Assembly (NCBI GenBank): GCA_051647245.1
Contig: JBOFDS010000011.1
Coordinates: 124,001 to 188,000, forward strand
Direction of reading: 5' to 3'
DNA: 64,000 nt
Origin: Brevinema_A sp051647245
GTDB taxonomy: Bacteria; Spirochaetota; Brevinematia; Brevinematales; Brevinemataceae
Below are positions 50,746 to 59,901 of the stretch, piece after piece. The translations under genes and the position numbers were made by a program. The notes under the pieces are model-generated. The model saw nothing but the letters and a program-made list of their open reading frames with translations, was not told the DNA's origin and did not search any database. Each line of letters starts with the position of its first letter. Within the stretch, counting starts at the first letter, position 1.

Positions 50746-51846
50746 ATGAAGCACTTAAGAGATTTCTTTAAGTCCAGCCTCAAAGGGGTCGACGTTACTG
50801 ATAACGAAAACCACTACCTCTTGTCTATCGGTTCGGACAAAATCAACATCGTTTTTGAGGAAAAAGCCTGCGTCATCACGTTTAACGATTACACTCACAC
50901 GATCTCCTACGATCTCGGTGAAGACAAATTTTTCACCGCTCAAAAAGGGCTCTTTAAAGGTTTAGAGCCATTAATGAAAAACATTGCTGATAAAAAATCT
51001 TTTGGGCAAGTGCTTTCTTCTTGGAAAAAAAATGTTGAAGCTCTCATCTCTGCTAAAGAAGAAGAGGCTCGCAAAGCTGCCTTACAAGAAAAAATCAACA
51101 CAGGATATCTCGAAACATCTCTTGGGATGCAGACCTTGGACATTGGTTACGAGCATTATTTGAACAAAGTTCGTGATGAGATGCTTGCCGTGTTCCGTGG
51201 AATGGGCTACACAGCTATTGAAGAACGTGAGCTCGAAGACGAATACCATAATTTTGAAGCATTGAATATTGATGCTGACCACCCAGCTCGTGAAGACCAG
51301 GACTCTTTCTATGTTGGGGATAAGCACCTCATGCGTACACACACTTCTAGTTCGCAGATCCGCACACTTGAAAAAATGGTCAAAAACGGCCAAACACCAC
51401 CACTTGCGATTGTTTGTCCAGGGGTTTGTTACCGTAGAGATGCGGTTGATGCAACTCACTTCCCGATTTTCCGCCAAATGGAGGGATTGGTCGTGGATAA
51501 AAATGTAAGTTTTGCTGACCTTAAAGGGACTCTTCTCGAATGGGCAAAAGCAATGTTCGGATCAGACACAAAAATCCGTCTTCGCCCAGATTATTTCCCT
51601 TTCACAGAGCCTTCTGCGGAATTATCTGTGTCATCACCTCACCTACTTGGTGGTCGCTGGGTTGAACTACTTGGATGTGGAATGGTTCACCCTCAAGTCT
51701 TTAGAAATATTGGTTTAGATCCTGAGATCTGGAAAGGATTTGCGTTTGGAACAGGGGTCGAGCGTATCGCGATGATGCGTTATGGCGTGAAAGACATCAG
51801 AATGTTCTCTGAAAACGACGTCCGTTTCTTAAAACAAAGTTTATAA
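50746..51846 (+). CDS. pheS: Phenylalanyl-tRNA synthetase alpha subunit (bacterial type)
   Basis: PheS carries the catalytic core of the heterotetrameric enzyme. The 366-aa protein has class II core blocks RELEDEYHNFEALNIDADHPARE, MRTHTSSSQIRTL, YRRDAVDATHFPIFRQMEG and GFAFGTGVERIAMMRYGV. The first 115 or so residues are atypical: instead of the usual N-terminal coiled coil there is a beta-rich stretch (about 15-65) and only a short Lys/Glu/Ala helix (95-110). Other spirochaetes such as Borrelia and Treponema have an archaeal-like PheRS, so this bacterial type is notable. GGAG site at the start. Confidence 0.94.
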   Translation: MKHLRDFFKSSLKGVDVTDNENHYLLSIGSDKINIVFEEKACVITFNDYTHTISYDLGEDKFFTAQKGLFKGLEPLMKNIADKKSFGQVLSSWKKNVEALISAKEEEARKAALQEKINTGYLETSLGMQTLDIGYEHYLNKVRDEMLAVFRGMGYTAIEERELEDEYHNFEALNIDADHPAREDQDSFYVGDKHLMRTHTSSSQIRTLEKMVKNGQTPPLAIVCPGVCYRRDAVDATHFPIFRQMEGLVVDKNVSFADLKGTLLEWAKAMFGSDTKIRLRPDYFPFTEPSAELSVSSPHLLGGRWVELLGCGMVHPQVFRNIGLDPEIWKGFAFGTGVERIAMMRYGVKDIRMFSENDVRFLKQSL

Positions 51847-51861
51847 ATTGGAGTACCTCAA

Positions 51862-54183
51862 ATGAAAATGACCGTCAGTTATGAATGGCTTTGTGATCTT
51901 GTTCAAGATTTAAATCAGCATTCTCCAGAAGATATCGGCTTAGCGTTGACCGCGATTGGTGCAGAAACGGAAGAAGTTTCCGTCCTTTCTTATGGCAAAC
52001 AAGTCGAACTCGCTGAAGTGATTGGGCTCAATCCTTTAGGCAAAAACAATCACCTCACCTTAAAAACTTCCTCAAAAACATACCAAAGCGTCTCCAATTC
52101 CAAAACTGTCTCTATCGGAGATTTCGTGATGGTAGCACCTGTGGGATCAACGATCTTTGGGGATAAAAAAGTCGAATCCCGTGAAATTGACGGGGTCAAA
52201 ACCGAAGCATTACTCTTAGCGTTAGAGAATCTTGGAATCGAATCCAAAAGCTCCGACATTGCTATCCTTGGTAAAGATGCAAAAACCGCACAAACATTCT
52301 TTGACGCATACACTGCTCTCGACGCGATCTATACACTTGATGTTCCTGGTAATAGACCTGATTGGCTCTCTGTTCGTGGTTTGGCACGTGCTTTGGCGAT
52401 TAGTTTTGATTTGGAATTAAAAAAAGCTCCGACATTTGATCGATCTAGCAATGCTATCGATAAAGAAATCGTCATCCAAAGCGATCGTTGTCTCCGTTAC
52501 TCTCTCAGAAAAATTTCTGGTGTGAAAAACGAAGCTTCTTCCGCTTTATTCCAAAAACGTCTCCTCTTGCTAGGGATGCGTCCTATCAACAGCATCGTTG
52601 ACTTAACAAATATTGCAATGCTTGAAACAGGACAACCAACTCATGCTTTCGATGCACGTGCCATCAAAGGCAATGTCATCATCCGTCAAGCAAAAGCAGG
52701 CGAAAATCTTACACTTCTCGACGAAAAAGAGCTCACACTCACAGAAGATGATCTCTTAATCTGTGATGAAGAAAAAATCCTTGCCCTCGCAGGAATCATG
52801 GGGGGATTGCATTCAGGTGTTGCTGATGATACAACAGAAATCTACCTCGAATCTGCAAGTTTTACCAATGTTTGGGTGCGTCGCTCTGCAAAACGCTTAG
52901 GCCTTAAAACAGAATCTTCCCTGCGTTTTGAGAAAAATATCAGTGCCGAGCTTGTTCCTCAAGCCAGCGACTGGATTGCTTCTTGCTTTGAGAACGTAAC
53001 AGTTTCCGAATTCAAAGATCTTTACCCTCATCCTGCTCAAAAATATACGATTACATGTACTCCTGATGAAATCAGAAAGTACCTCGGTGTTTATGAGATT
53101 GACGACGCATTTATTGCCAACATCATCACCAAGATCGGTTGTCAGCTTGAGACTCAAACACATCACTGGACAGTTCATCCTTCTGGAGAACGTGGTGATC
53201 TGCGTATCAAGGAAGACCTTATTGAGGAAGTTGCGCGCTTCTACGGTTATGACAAAATCCCTGCAACCGTGTATCGTCCCTCAGGTATTTCCATTAATCC
53301 AAACCAATCTTTTGATGAAAAAATCAGACCTCTCCTACGCGGGATGGGTGTTCACGAAGCTGTAACCGTTGCTTTTCGTTCTGAAGAAACTCGTACATTC
53401 AATCACATTACCAGTCCTGAAGCTGTTACAATCATGAATCCTCTCAATGTTGAGTGGACAGAATTACGCACACACCTATTTGATGGACTTTTGCAAGTCG
53501 TGAAGACAAACAGTAATAAAGCATTTGAAAACAATATAGCCTTTTCCGAAATTGCAAACACCTTTGCCAAAAACGGATCTCAAGATTTCGTTGAAACAAA
53601 AAAATTAAGCTTTATCGTGAGCCGTGAGCAAAATCCTTATGAGAAGGCATTAAATATTTTGAACAACGTGCTTGTCTATGCGAAGGTAAAAAATAGCACA
53701 GCCCAACAAATCAATGCAGAAAAATTAGCGTTCTTACATCCTTTAAATTCCTTTGAAATCATGGTCAACGGAAAATCTGTAGGCTTCTTTGGAGAAATTC
53801 ATCCTGAATTGGCTGAGAAATACGATCTCTCCGATAAAAAAGATTTCCCAGCACCTGTTGTCTGTGAGATTGATTTTGAAATTTTAAAGGCACATTTTGA
53901 AGAAAAGACACCTCTTGAAGCGATCAACGAACTCCCACCAATGTTAAGAGATATCACGCTCTGCGTCGACGAAGATGCTTTTGGGATGAATATCCAGCAA
54001 GAACTCAAAACCCAGCACCCTCATTTGAAGGACGTTTCTTTCATGTCTGTCTTCCAAAATCATAAACTTAAAGAGCTTAAAAAGAAGAATCTCTCTTTGA
54101 GACTTCGATTTGAGTCATCCGAAGCGATGAACGCGGAAGAAATTGATAATTTCATTCAGCAATTACTTGCACAATATCAATAG
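51862..54183 (+). CDS. pheT: Phenylalanyl-tRNA synthetase beta subunit
   Basis: The 773-aa partner of PheS, with the N-terminal tRNA-binding (OB) region (about 40-150), the B3/B4 editing domain region (about 210-390, with GMRPINSIVDLTNIAMLETGQPTHAFDA and GIMGGLHSGV), the B5 domain, a catalytic-like domain and the C-terminal anticodon-binding domain (LPPMLRDITLCVDEDAF). It follows pheS by 15 bp and shares its promoter and terminator. Confidence 0.95.
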   Translation: MKMTVSYEWLCDLVQDLNQHSPEDIGLALTAIGAETEEVSVLSYGKQVELAEVIGLNPLGKNNHLTLKTSSKTYQSVSNSKTVSIGDFVMVAPVGSTIFGDKKVESREIDGVKTEALLLALENLGIESKSSDIAILGKDAKTAQTFFDAYTALDAIYTLDVPGNRPDWLSVRGLARALAISFDLELKKAPTFDRSSNAIDKEIVIQSDRCLRYSLRKISGVKNEASSALFQKRLLLLGMRPINSIVDLTNIAMLETGQPTHAFDARAIKGNVIIRQAKAGENLTLLDEKELTLTEDDLLICDEEKILALAGIMGGLHSGVADDTTEIYLESASFTNVWVRRSAKRLGLKTESSLRFEKNISAELVPQASDWIASCFENVTVSEFKDLYPHPAQKYTITCTPDEIRKYLGVYEIDDAFIANIITKIGCQLETQTHHWTVHPSGERGDLRIKEDLIEEVARFYGYDKIPATVYRPSGISINPNQSFDEKIRPLLRGMGVHEAVTVAFRSEETRTFNHITSPEAVTIMNPLNVEWTELRTHLFDGLLQVVKTNSNKAFENNIAFSEIANTFAKNGSQDFVETKKLSFIVSREQNPYEKALNILNNVLVYAKVKNSTAQQINAEKLAFLHPLNSFEIMVNGKSVGFFGEIHPELAEKYDLSDKKDFPAPVVCEIDFEILKAHFEEKTPLEAINELPPMLRDITLCVDEDAFGMNIQQELKTQHPHLKDVSFMSVFQNHKLKELKKKNLSLRLRFESSEAMNAEEIDNFIQQLLAQYQ

Positions 54184-54189
54184 ATAAAA

Positions 54190-54220
54190 TAAAAACACTA
54201 GCGTAATGCTAGTGTTTTTT
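54190..54220. terminator. Bidirectional terminator after pheT
   Basis: AAAAACACTAGC / GCTAGTGTTTTTT with a short loop lies between convergent pheT and the sugar-transferase gene. Confidence 0.85.
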
Positions 54221-54231
54221 GATTGAAATAT

Positions 54232-55671
54232 TTAACGAGCTCCACGAGCCGTGATGACAACTAAAGGTGTGTTCAAAAAGATCAAAATATCGAGACTCGG
54301 ACTCCAATTCTGAAGATACCAAACATCAATACGAAGTCTTTCTTCACGACTTGTTTCATTGCGCCCACTAATCTGCCACAGACCTGTTAAACCAGGTTTG
54401 ACCTGAGCATAGAGCGGTACCAAAGATGGATTGACTGCTTCGATTTCACCAGGGAGAAAAGGTCGAGGCCCCACAAGGCTCATCGTTCCTAGCACCACAT
54501 TAAAAAGCTGAGGCAGCTCATCGATACTATATTTTCGGATAAAATGCCCTACCGCTGTGATACGAGGATCATTTTTGAGTTTGAGATAGGTGTCCCATTC
54601 TTTTTTGATCTCAGGATCACTGGCGATCATTTCCTTAAGCCGTTCATCAGCATTAAGGTGCATAGATCGAAATTTCCAGATCTTAAAAAGCTTCCCACCC
54701 TTACCTAGCCTATCTTGTTTGTAGAAAATTGGGCCTTTGGAAGTGAGTTTGATTAATATTGCTGTAATGATAAATATAGGGCTCAAGGCCAATACTATCA
54801 AGAAACCTAAAGAATAATCGATGAGATTTTTAAGCGTTTTGGCAAGGAGAGAGTTTAATTTGTTCTCCAAAGGAATGATGAAAATTCTTTCCGAGAAAAG
54901 ATATTGAGCCACACCCGAACCAACCATACCCACGGCATTTTTTGGCACAACAAATACCCGTCGATAGATACTATATAAAGCGACGACCATAGGGTCTTGA
55001 TGATCGAGATGATCGACCACCACAAACACAGAGCAGTGTCTTGGTAAATCTTGGATATCTTTATGAAGCGGAACTTTTTTGTTCTTAAAAGCGATCTCTG
55101 TTTCTTGACTATCCTCTCCGATAAAAGCAATAGGCTCATATCCAAGATAAGCATCTCGTGAGAAAGCTTCTGCAACAGAAACTGCTCGTGAGAGTTGACC
55201 TTTGGAAGCTGCAAATACAACTGGAGATTGCCAAAAACCAACAAGATAAAGCAGATTTTTTACAATCAATCGAGCTAAAGGTACCAAAACAAGCATAATC
55301 AAAAACGCCAATAAGAAGACTGTTCTACTCATAAGGGGGAGGATGGTTTGAAAATTGAACAAGAAAAGTGAACTTAGTAAGAAAGAGATAAATAATGCTT
55401 GCCAAAGCACCAATAGTTCATCCCAAAATGTGCGTCTTTTTTGATAGAGTTGTATCATGACAAAGACTACAAAAAATATCGCAAACAATGTCAACAACTC
55501 TGTAAACACATAAGGATCTTTCTGCAAAACTGGGAAATTCCAGCTTGGGAAAATGACTGGCATGAGCTTCCTGATTTTCAAGGCACAATATAAAGCACCA
55601 TAAAAACCAGCCATATCGCTTAGGAGCAAAAAGAGGAATTTGAAAAAGGGATAAAAAGGAATATATCTCAT
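54232..55671 (-). CDS. WbaP-like undecaprenyl-phosphate sugar phosphotransferase
   Basis: Starts surface polysaccharide building by putting a sugar-1-phosphate onto undecaprenyl phosphate. The 479-aa protein has four or five N-terminal membrane helices (about 15-155), a nucleotide-binding-like middle and a C-terminal bacterial sugar transferase domain: KLTSKGPIFYKQDRLGKGGK, IWKFRSMHLNAD, FIRKYSIDELPQLFNVV, MSLVGPRPFLPGE and VKPGLTGLWQISGRNE. The plan with a membrane N-terminus fits WbaP rather than the short PglC type. The start is 14 bp after the gyrA stop, an unusual pairing. Sugar not known. Confidence 0.92.
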   Translation of the reverse strand: MRYIPFYPFFKFLFLLLSDMAGFYGALYCALKIRKLMPVIFPSWNFPVLQKDPYVFTELLTLFAIFFVVFVMIQLYQKRRTFWDELLVLWQALFISFLLSSLFLFNFQTILPLMSRTVFLLAFLIMLVLVPLARLIVKNLLYLVGFWQSPVVFAASKGQLSRAVSVAEAFSRDAYLGYEPIAFIGEDSQETEIAFKNKKVPLHKDIQDLPRHCSVFVVVDHLDHQDPMVVALYSIYRRVFVVPKNAVGMVGSGVAQYLFSERIFIIPLENKLNSLLAKTLKNLIDYSLGFLIVLALSPIFIITAILIKLTSKGPIFYKQDRLGKGGKLFKIWKFRSMHLNADERLKEMIASDPEIKKEWDTYLKLKNDPRITAVGHFIRKYSIDELPQLFNVVLGTMSLVGPRPFLPGEIEAVNPSLVPLYAQVKPGLTGLWQISGRNETSREERLRIDVWYLQNWSPSLDILIFLNTPLVVITARGAR

Positions 55672-55685
55672 TGCGTCACCTATTT

Positions 55686-58208
55686 TTAATTATAGAGGGA
55701 GTCTTCGCCTTTGTTAAACTCATCGGTGATGGCTTTGGATGCCTTGAGTTCTTCGTCCTCTTCAGGGAGAACAGAGAGCACTGTCAATTCATCCTCGACT
55801 TTCATCGTGAGCAAAGCAGAGGCATAATTTGTAATATCAGCAGCTTTGAGGGTGGCACGTTGTCCAAATTTACTTACCACAAAGACTTTATCCTCTTCTG
55901 TTACATAAGCAAAATCAACAACAAACTCACTATCTCTAAAGCTGACAAGTTTGTATCCCTTACCACCTCTATTTGTGAGCTGTGAGAAGTCTTTTGGACT
56001 TACACGACGTCCGCGACCTGTTTGGGTTACAAATAAAACAGTTTTTTCAGGTTCATCGACTGACATCCCAACGACATAGTCTTGATCGTCTTCGACGCGG
56101 ATTGCACGTTCGCCCATTGCTCCACGATTGTGAGGAGTAAACAAACCTTCATCAAGTTTGAAACCTTTACCTCTACGTTTGACAAATAATAAGGTATCAG
56201 ATCCAGAGGTTTTCACCGCAGAAATTAATTCATCATTTTCTTTTAATTTTAAGGCAATCACACCAGCACGAGAAATATTACCAAACAAGGATAATGGTAT
56301 ACGCACCCCTTGTCCGAATTTTGTTGCGAAGACCACATAAGTGCTGTCCTTAAATTCATCCACAAACATCACTGCAGCGATATTTCCGTCCATCGCCTCA
56401 AGACGAGGAACACTATTGACGTGACGAACCTGAGATCCGTTGTCATAGCCAGCGATCTCGTAGCCTTTTGTGGAGAATGCCTTACCGTTGGATGAGAAGA
56501 AGAGGATCGTGTCCTTCACATTACACGCCGCAGATGCGATGATAAAGTCATCATCACCGAGCTTACGTCCACCTGTGGCGTTACCTGTGCGCTTGCTTCC
56601 ACGCCCAATAGTTTTATTGGAAGGATCAATCTCCACGAAGAGATATCCTTGATGGGAAATCGCAAGGTGCATAGGTTTATTTTCGATAAATTCTTCGTTG
56701 TCAAGCTGTTCAACATCGGAGCTACCAAAATCGGTACGACGTTCGTCACCGATATCATCGCACATTTCTTTAAGTTCTGTTTTGATCAAAGCATCTCTAA
56801 GAGCAGGATTTTCAAGTAATTCTCTCAAACGAGTGATAATTGCTTCGAGTTCTGCTTTTTCTTCTTGTAATTTACCTACTTCCATGGAAGTTAAGCGTTG
56901 CAATCTCATCTCAAGGATCGCTTTTGCCTGCAATTCAGAAAGAACAAACTGCTTCACCAAACCTTCTTGAGCAGCTTTAGCATCGGCGGAACCACGGATT
57001 ACACGGATCACTTCATCGATAGAAGCTTGAGCGATTAATAGTCCCTCAACAATATGCAAACGTTCCTCAGCCTTACGCTTTTCGAAACGGTGACGTCGAT
57101 CGACAACGACACGACGGTGTTCGGCAAAGGATTGGATGAGATTTTTGAGTGTCATCAATTCAGGTTTATTATGAACAAGAGAAACCATATTCACAGAGAC
57201 ATTAATCTCGAGACGTGTTTCTTTATAGAGGATGGATTTGATCTTATTGGCAATACTTTCGTCGCCTGTTTTCCCCATCTCGATGACAATACGCATCCCA
57301 GCCTTAGAAGATTCATCACGAACTTCCTTGATATGGCGAAGGGTGTTAGCATATTTACTCTTTTCATCGGCAAGTAATTCGACAATTTCAGCAACAATAC
57401 GGGATTTGATTGTTTGATAAGGAATCTCGGTTACGATAAGGGATCTGGTTTTTTCTTCCCATTCCATCACGCCACAAAGACGCACAGACCCACGACCTGT
57501 CTCATAGATAGAACGAATATTTGAGCGATTTGTGATACGACCGCCTGTTGGGAAGTCTGGCCCTTGCACAAACTGCATTAATTCTTGAGTGGTGATCTGG
57601 TCATTATCAAGATATGCAGAAGTTGCGAGAACAATTTCTTGAAGATTGTGAGGAGGAATCCCTGTCGAAAAACCAACCGCAATCCCTTCCGTACCATTAC
57701 AGAGGAGATTTGGGAAGAGTCCTGGAAGGACATTTGGCTCTTCATTGGAATCATCGTAAGTAAGTCTGAAATCCACTGTATCTTTTTTGAGGTCATTTAA
57801 TATGTAATAAGAAACTTTTGAAAGCTTAAGCTCCGTATAACGCATCGCAGCAGGTGGATCATTATCAATAGAACCAAAGTTACCTTGCCCGACGATAAGA
57901 GGATAGCGTGTAGAAAAGTCTTGAGCCATACGCACAGCAGCATTATAGACGGAAGAGTCACCGTGAGGGTGGTACTTACCGAGAACATCCCCGACCATGT
58001 GGGCGGATTTTCTCATTTTTTTATCGTGGTGAATCCCAAGTTCGCTCATGGAGAAGAGAATTCTTCTGTGCACAGGCTTCATACCATCTCTTGAATCAGG
58101 GATAGCACGTCCTGTGATCACGCTATAAGCATAATTTAAGTAGGAAGTTTCAAGCTCATTTTCAAAATAAGATAAACTAACTCCAGAGTTGTTTGTTTCG
58201 TCAATCAT
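55686..58208 (-). CDS. gyrA: DNA gyrase subunit A (type IIA topoisomerase A subunit)
   Basis: The 840-aa protein has the full breakage-reunion domain with catalytic Tyr124 (AMRYTEL) and a six-blade beta-pinwheel C-terminus. The quinolone region reads HPHGDSSVYN: Ser86 and Asn89 stand at the places of Escherichia Ala84 and Asp87. In the first C-terminal blade the GyrA box (QRRGGKG in Escherichia) is degenerate here (IGRGSKR at about 534-540). Full length argues for GyrA, but ParC is not excluded without a gyrB/parE partner, which is not in the window. It has a consensus promoter and continues into the WbaP-like gene. Confidence 0.9.
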   Translation of the reverse strand: MIDETNNSGVSLSYFENELETSYLNYAYSVITGRAIPDSRDGMKPVHRRILFSMSELGIHHDKKMRKSAHMVGDVLGKYHPHGDSSVYNAAVRMAQDFSTRYPLIVGQGNFGSIDNDPPAAMRYTELKLSKVSYYILNDLKKDTVDFRLTYDDSNEEPNVLPGLFPNLLCNGTEGIAVGFSTGIPPHNLQEIVLATSAYLDNDQITTQELMQFVQGPDFPTGGRITNRSNIRSIYETGRGSVRLCGVMEWEEKTRSLIVTEIPYQTIKSRIVAEIVELLADEKSKYANTLRHIKEVRDESSKAGMRIVIEMGKTGDESIANKIKSILYKETRLEINVSVNMVSLVHNKPELMTLKNLIQSFAEHRRVVVDRRHRFEKRKAEERLHIVEGLLIAQASIDEVIRVIRGSADAKAAQEGLVKQFVLSELQAKAILEMRLQRLTSMEVGKLQEEKAELEAIITRLRELLENPALRDALIKTELKEMCDDIGDERRTDFGSSDVEQLDNEEFIENKPMHLAISHQGYLFVEIDPSNKTIGRGSKRTGNATGGRKLGDDDFIIASAACNVKDTILFFSSNGKAFSTKGYEIAGYDNGSQVRHVNSVPRLEAMDGNIAAVMFVDEFKDSTYVVFATKFGQGVRIPLSLFGNISRAGVIALKLKENDELISAVKTSGSDTLLFVKRRGKGFKLDEGLFTPHNRGAMGERAIRVEDDQDYVVGMSVDEPEKTVLFVTQTGRGRRVSPKDFSQLTNRGGKGYKLVSFRDSEFVVDFAYVTEEDKVFVVSKFGQRATLKAADITNYASALLTMKVEDELTVLSVLPEEDEELKASKAITDEFNKGEDSLYN

Positions 58209-58239
58209 GAGAGCTCCATAGATTTTTTATTGTATATAA

Positions 58240-58268
58240 ATTATAACAGAATCTCTCAAAAATATCAA
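58240..58268 (-). promoter_or_regulatory. Promoter of gyrA
   Basis: Minus-strand TTGATA (58268-58263) and TATAAT (58245-58240), 17 bp apart, about 30 bp before the start. Confidence 0.75.
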
Positions 58269-58333
58269 ATCCAAGACCCCTCAACTCAAGAAAAAACCAG
58301 CAATTAAGAGCCCTTGGTAAAGATCTTTTAACC

Positions 58334-58362
58334 TTGAAATTTATATGATGCTGTGATATAAT
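58334..58362 (+). promoter_or_regulatory. Promoter of nadE
   Basis: TTGAAA (58334-58339) and TATAAT (58357-58362), 17 bp apart, 34 bp before the ATG, divergent to the gyrA promoter. Confidence 0.75.
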
Positions 58363-58396
58363 TATGTTTAAATAAAAATAAAAGTTAGGAATATAT

Positions 58397-59860
58397 ATGA
58401 AAATATCCATCGCTCAAATCAATCCTCAACTTGGTAACTTTGAACATAATAAAGAAAAGATCCGTGTGGCCATCCATTCGGCTATTGCTGATGATGCTGA
58501 CATTTTGATTTTACCTTACGGTGCGGTTACAGGTTTTCCTCAAGGTCAGTTGATGAATTTGCAGAGTTTTCATGAAGAAATGAATAAGCATTTGGAAGAA
58601 TTGGCTCTCGAGACTGCGGATACAAAACTTTCTATATTTGCAGAAGGTCATAAGATCCTCTCGAAAGGGAAGATTGATTATGATCAAAGCACCCAAGGCC
58701 CTCAAGAACATCCTCATGCGCTACCTGATATATTCAATAGAAATAATAAAGACATCTTTGTTAATTTAGGACCCAAAGTATTTGAGAAAAATCGTCCTGA
58801 AGCACATGAATTAGATATCAAGATCCTTGCTCAAGAAAAAAAAGCGTGGGTGTTTGACATCAATCTTGCTGGGGCAACAGACGAGCTTATCTTTACGGGA
58901 TTGAGTTCTATCACCAATCCTGAAGGGAAGATGATCGCTCGTTTGAGATTTTTGGAAGAAGATTTTATCACTGTTGATCTTGATGCGACCGACCATATTT
59001 ATCCTATTGCTACTATTCCAGCTGGAGAAGAAATACTCCGTCAAGTGATCGTTGCTGGTATCAAAAACTACTTCGTCAAGAATAATTTCACAAATATCCT
59101 CGTCTCCTTAAGTGGTGGAATAGACTCTGCCTTGGTGTTGACGCTTGCTGTTGAAGCCGTTGGAGCGGATCGCGTCTCAACGATTTACCTCCCATCCAAA
59201 TTTTCCTCCGATATCAGCTTCAGTGAATCTAAAAAACTCTGTGAGAATCTGGGATTAGAATTAGAAGTTATTTCTATTGAAAACCTCCACAAAAGCTTTG
59301 AGCAAGAGCTTTCTATGCTTGAGGATGGACTTTGGAACGAAAATATTCAGGCACGTATCAGAGGATCGATCGTCATGAGTATTGCTAACGCAAAAAGTTC
59401 CCTTGTTCTTACGACAGGGAATAAATCTGAATCGGCAATGGGCTACTGTACGCTTTACGGCGATATGTGTGGGGGGCTTGCTCCGATTTCTGATTTGCTC
59501 AAAACAGAAGTTCGTGGGCTTTGTAACTACATCAATCACAAAGCTGGTAAGGAAATCATTCCTTCGCTTATCATCACACGTCCACCATCTGCTGAGCTAA
59601 ATGAAGGGCAAGAAGATGAAAAAACTCTCCCAAATTATGAATTCCTCGATCAAGTTCTTTTCCTTCATTGTGAAGAGGGTCTCGATCAAAACCAAATCAT
59701 CACACAATTAAAACGACCTGAGGATGTCTTATTTATCTTTTCACGTCTCTATGCAAACAGCCACAAACGCCGTCAAGCAGCGATTGGGTTAAAAATCTCA
59801 AGACGTTGTTTCAGTTTAGATTGGCATATCCCAAGCAGTGTATACCCTTGGTTCAAATAA
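58397..59860 (+). CDS. nadE: NAD synthetase with degenerate glutaminase domain
   Basis: The last step of NAD synthesis. The 487-aa protein has an N-terminal nitrilase-like domain (1-215) and a C-terminal synthetase domain with the PP-loop SLSGGIDS at 237-244 and TTGNKSESAMGYCTLYGDMCGGLAPISDLLKTEV. The N-terminal domain is worn down: the catalytic Glu of the FPELxLTGYP block is Tyr41 (LPYGAVTGFP), the region with the catalytic Lys is missing, and there is no cysteine in residues 1-255, so the nucleophile is absent. I infer that it uses free ammonia or a separate glutaminase. Length is shorter than the usual 540 or more. Confidence 0.93.
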   Translation: MKISIAQINPQLGNFEHNKEKIRVAIHSAIADDADILILPYGAVTGFPQGQLMNLQSFHEEMNKHLEELALETADTKLSIFAEGHKILSKGKIDYDQSTQGPQEHPHALPDIFNRNNKDIFVNLGPKVFEKNRPEAHELDIKILAQEKKAWVFDINLAGATDELIFTGLSSITNPEGKMIARLRFLEEDFITVDLDATDHIYPIATIPAGEEILRQVIVAGIKNYFVKNNFTNILVSLSGGIDSALVLTLAVEAVGADRVSTIYLPSKFSSDISFSESKKLCENLGLELEVISIENLHKSFEQELSMLEDGLWNENIQARIRGSIVMSIANAKSSLVLTTGNKSESAMGYCTLYGDMCGGLAPISDLLKTEVRGLCNYINHKAGKEIIPSLIITRPPSAELNEGQEDEKTLPNYEFLDQVLFLHCEEGLDQNQIITQLKRPEDVLFIFSRLYANSHKRRQAAIGLKISRRCFSLDWHIPSSVYPWFK

Positions 59861-59868
59861 TCCACAAT

Positions 59869-59899
59869 AAAAAAGACTTTCGTAATGAAAGTCTTTTTT
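59869..59899. terminator. Bidirectional terminator between nadE and gmk
   Basis: AAAAAAGACTTTC / GAAAGTCTTTTTT with a short loop between convergent genes. Confidence 0.85.
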
Positions 59900-59901
59900 A
59901 T

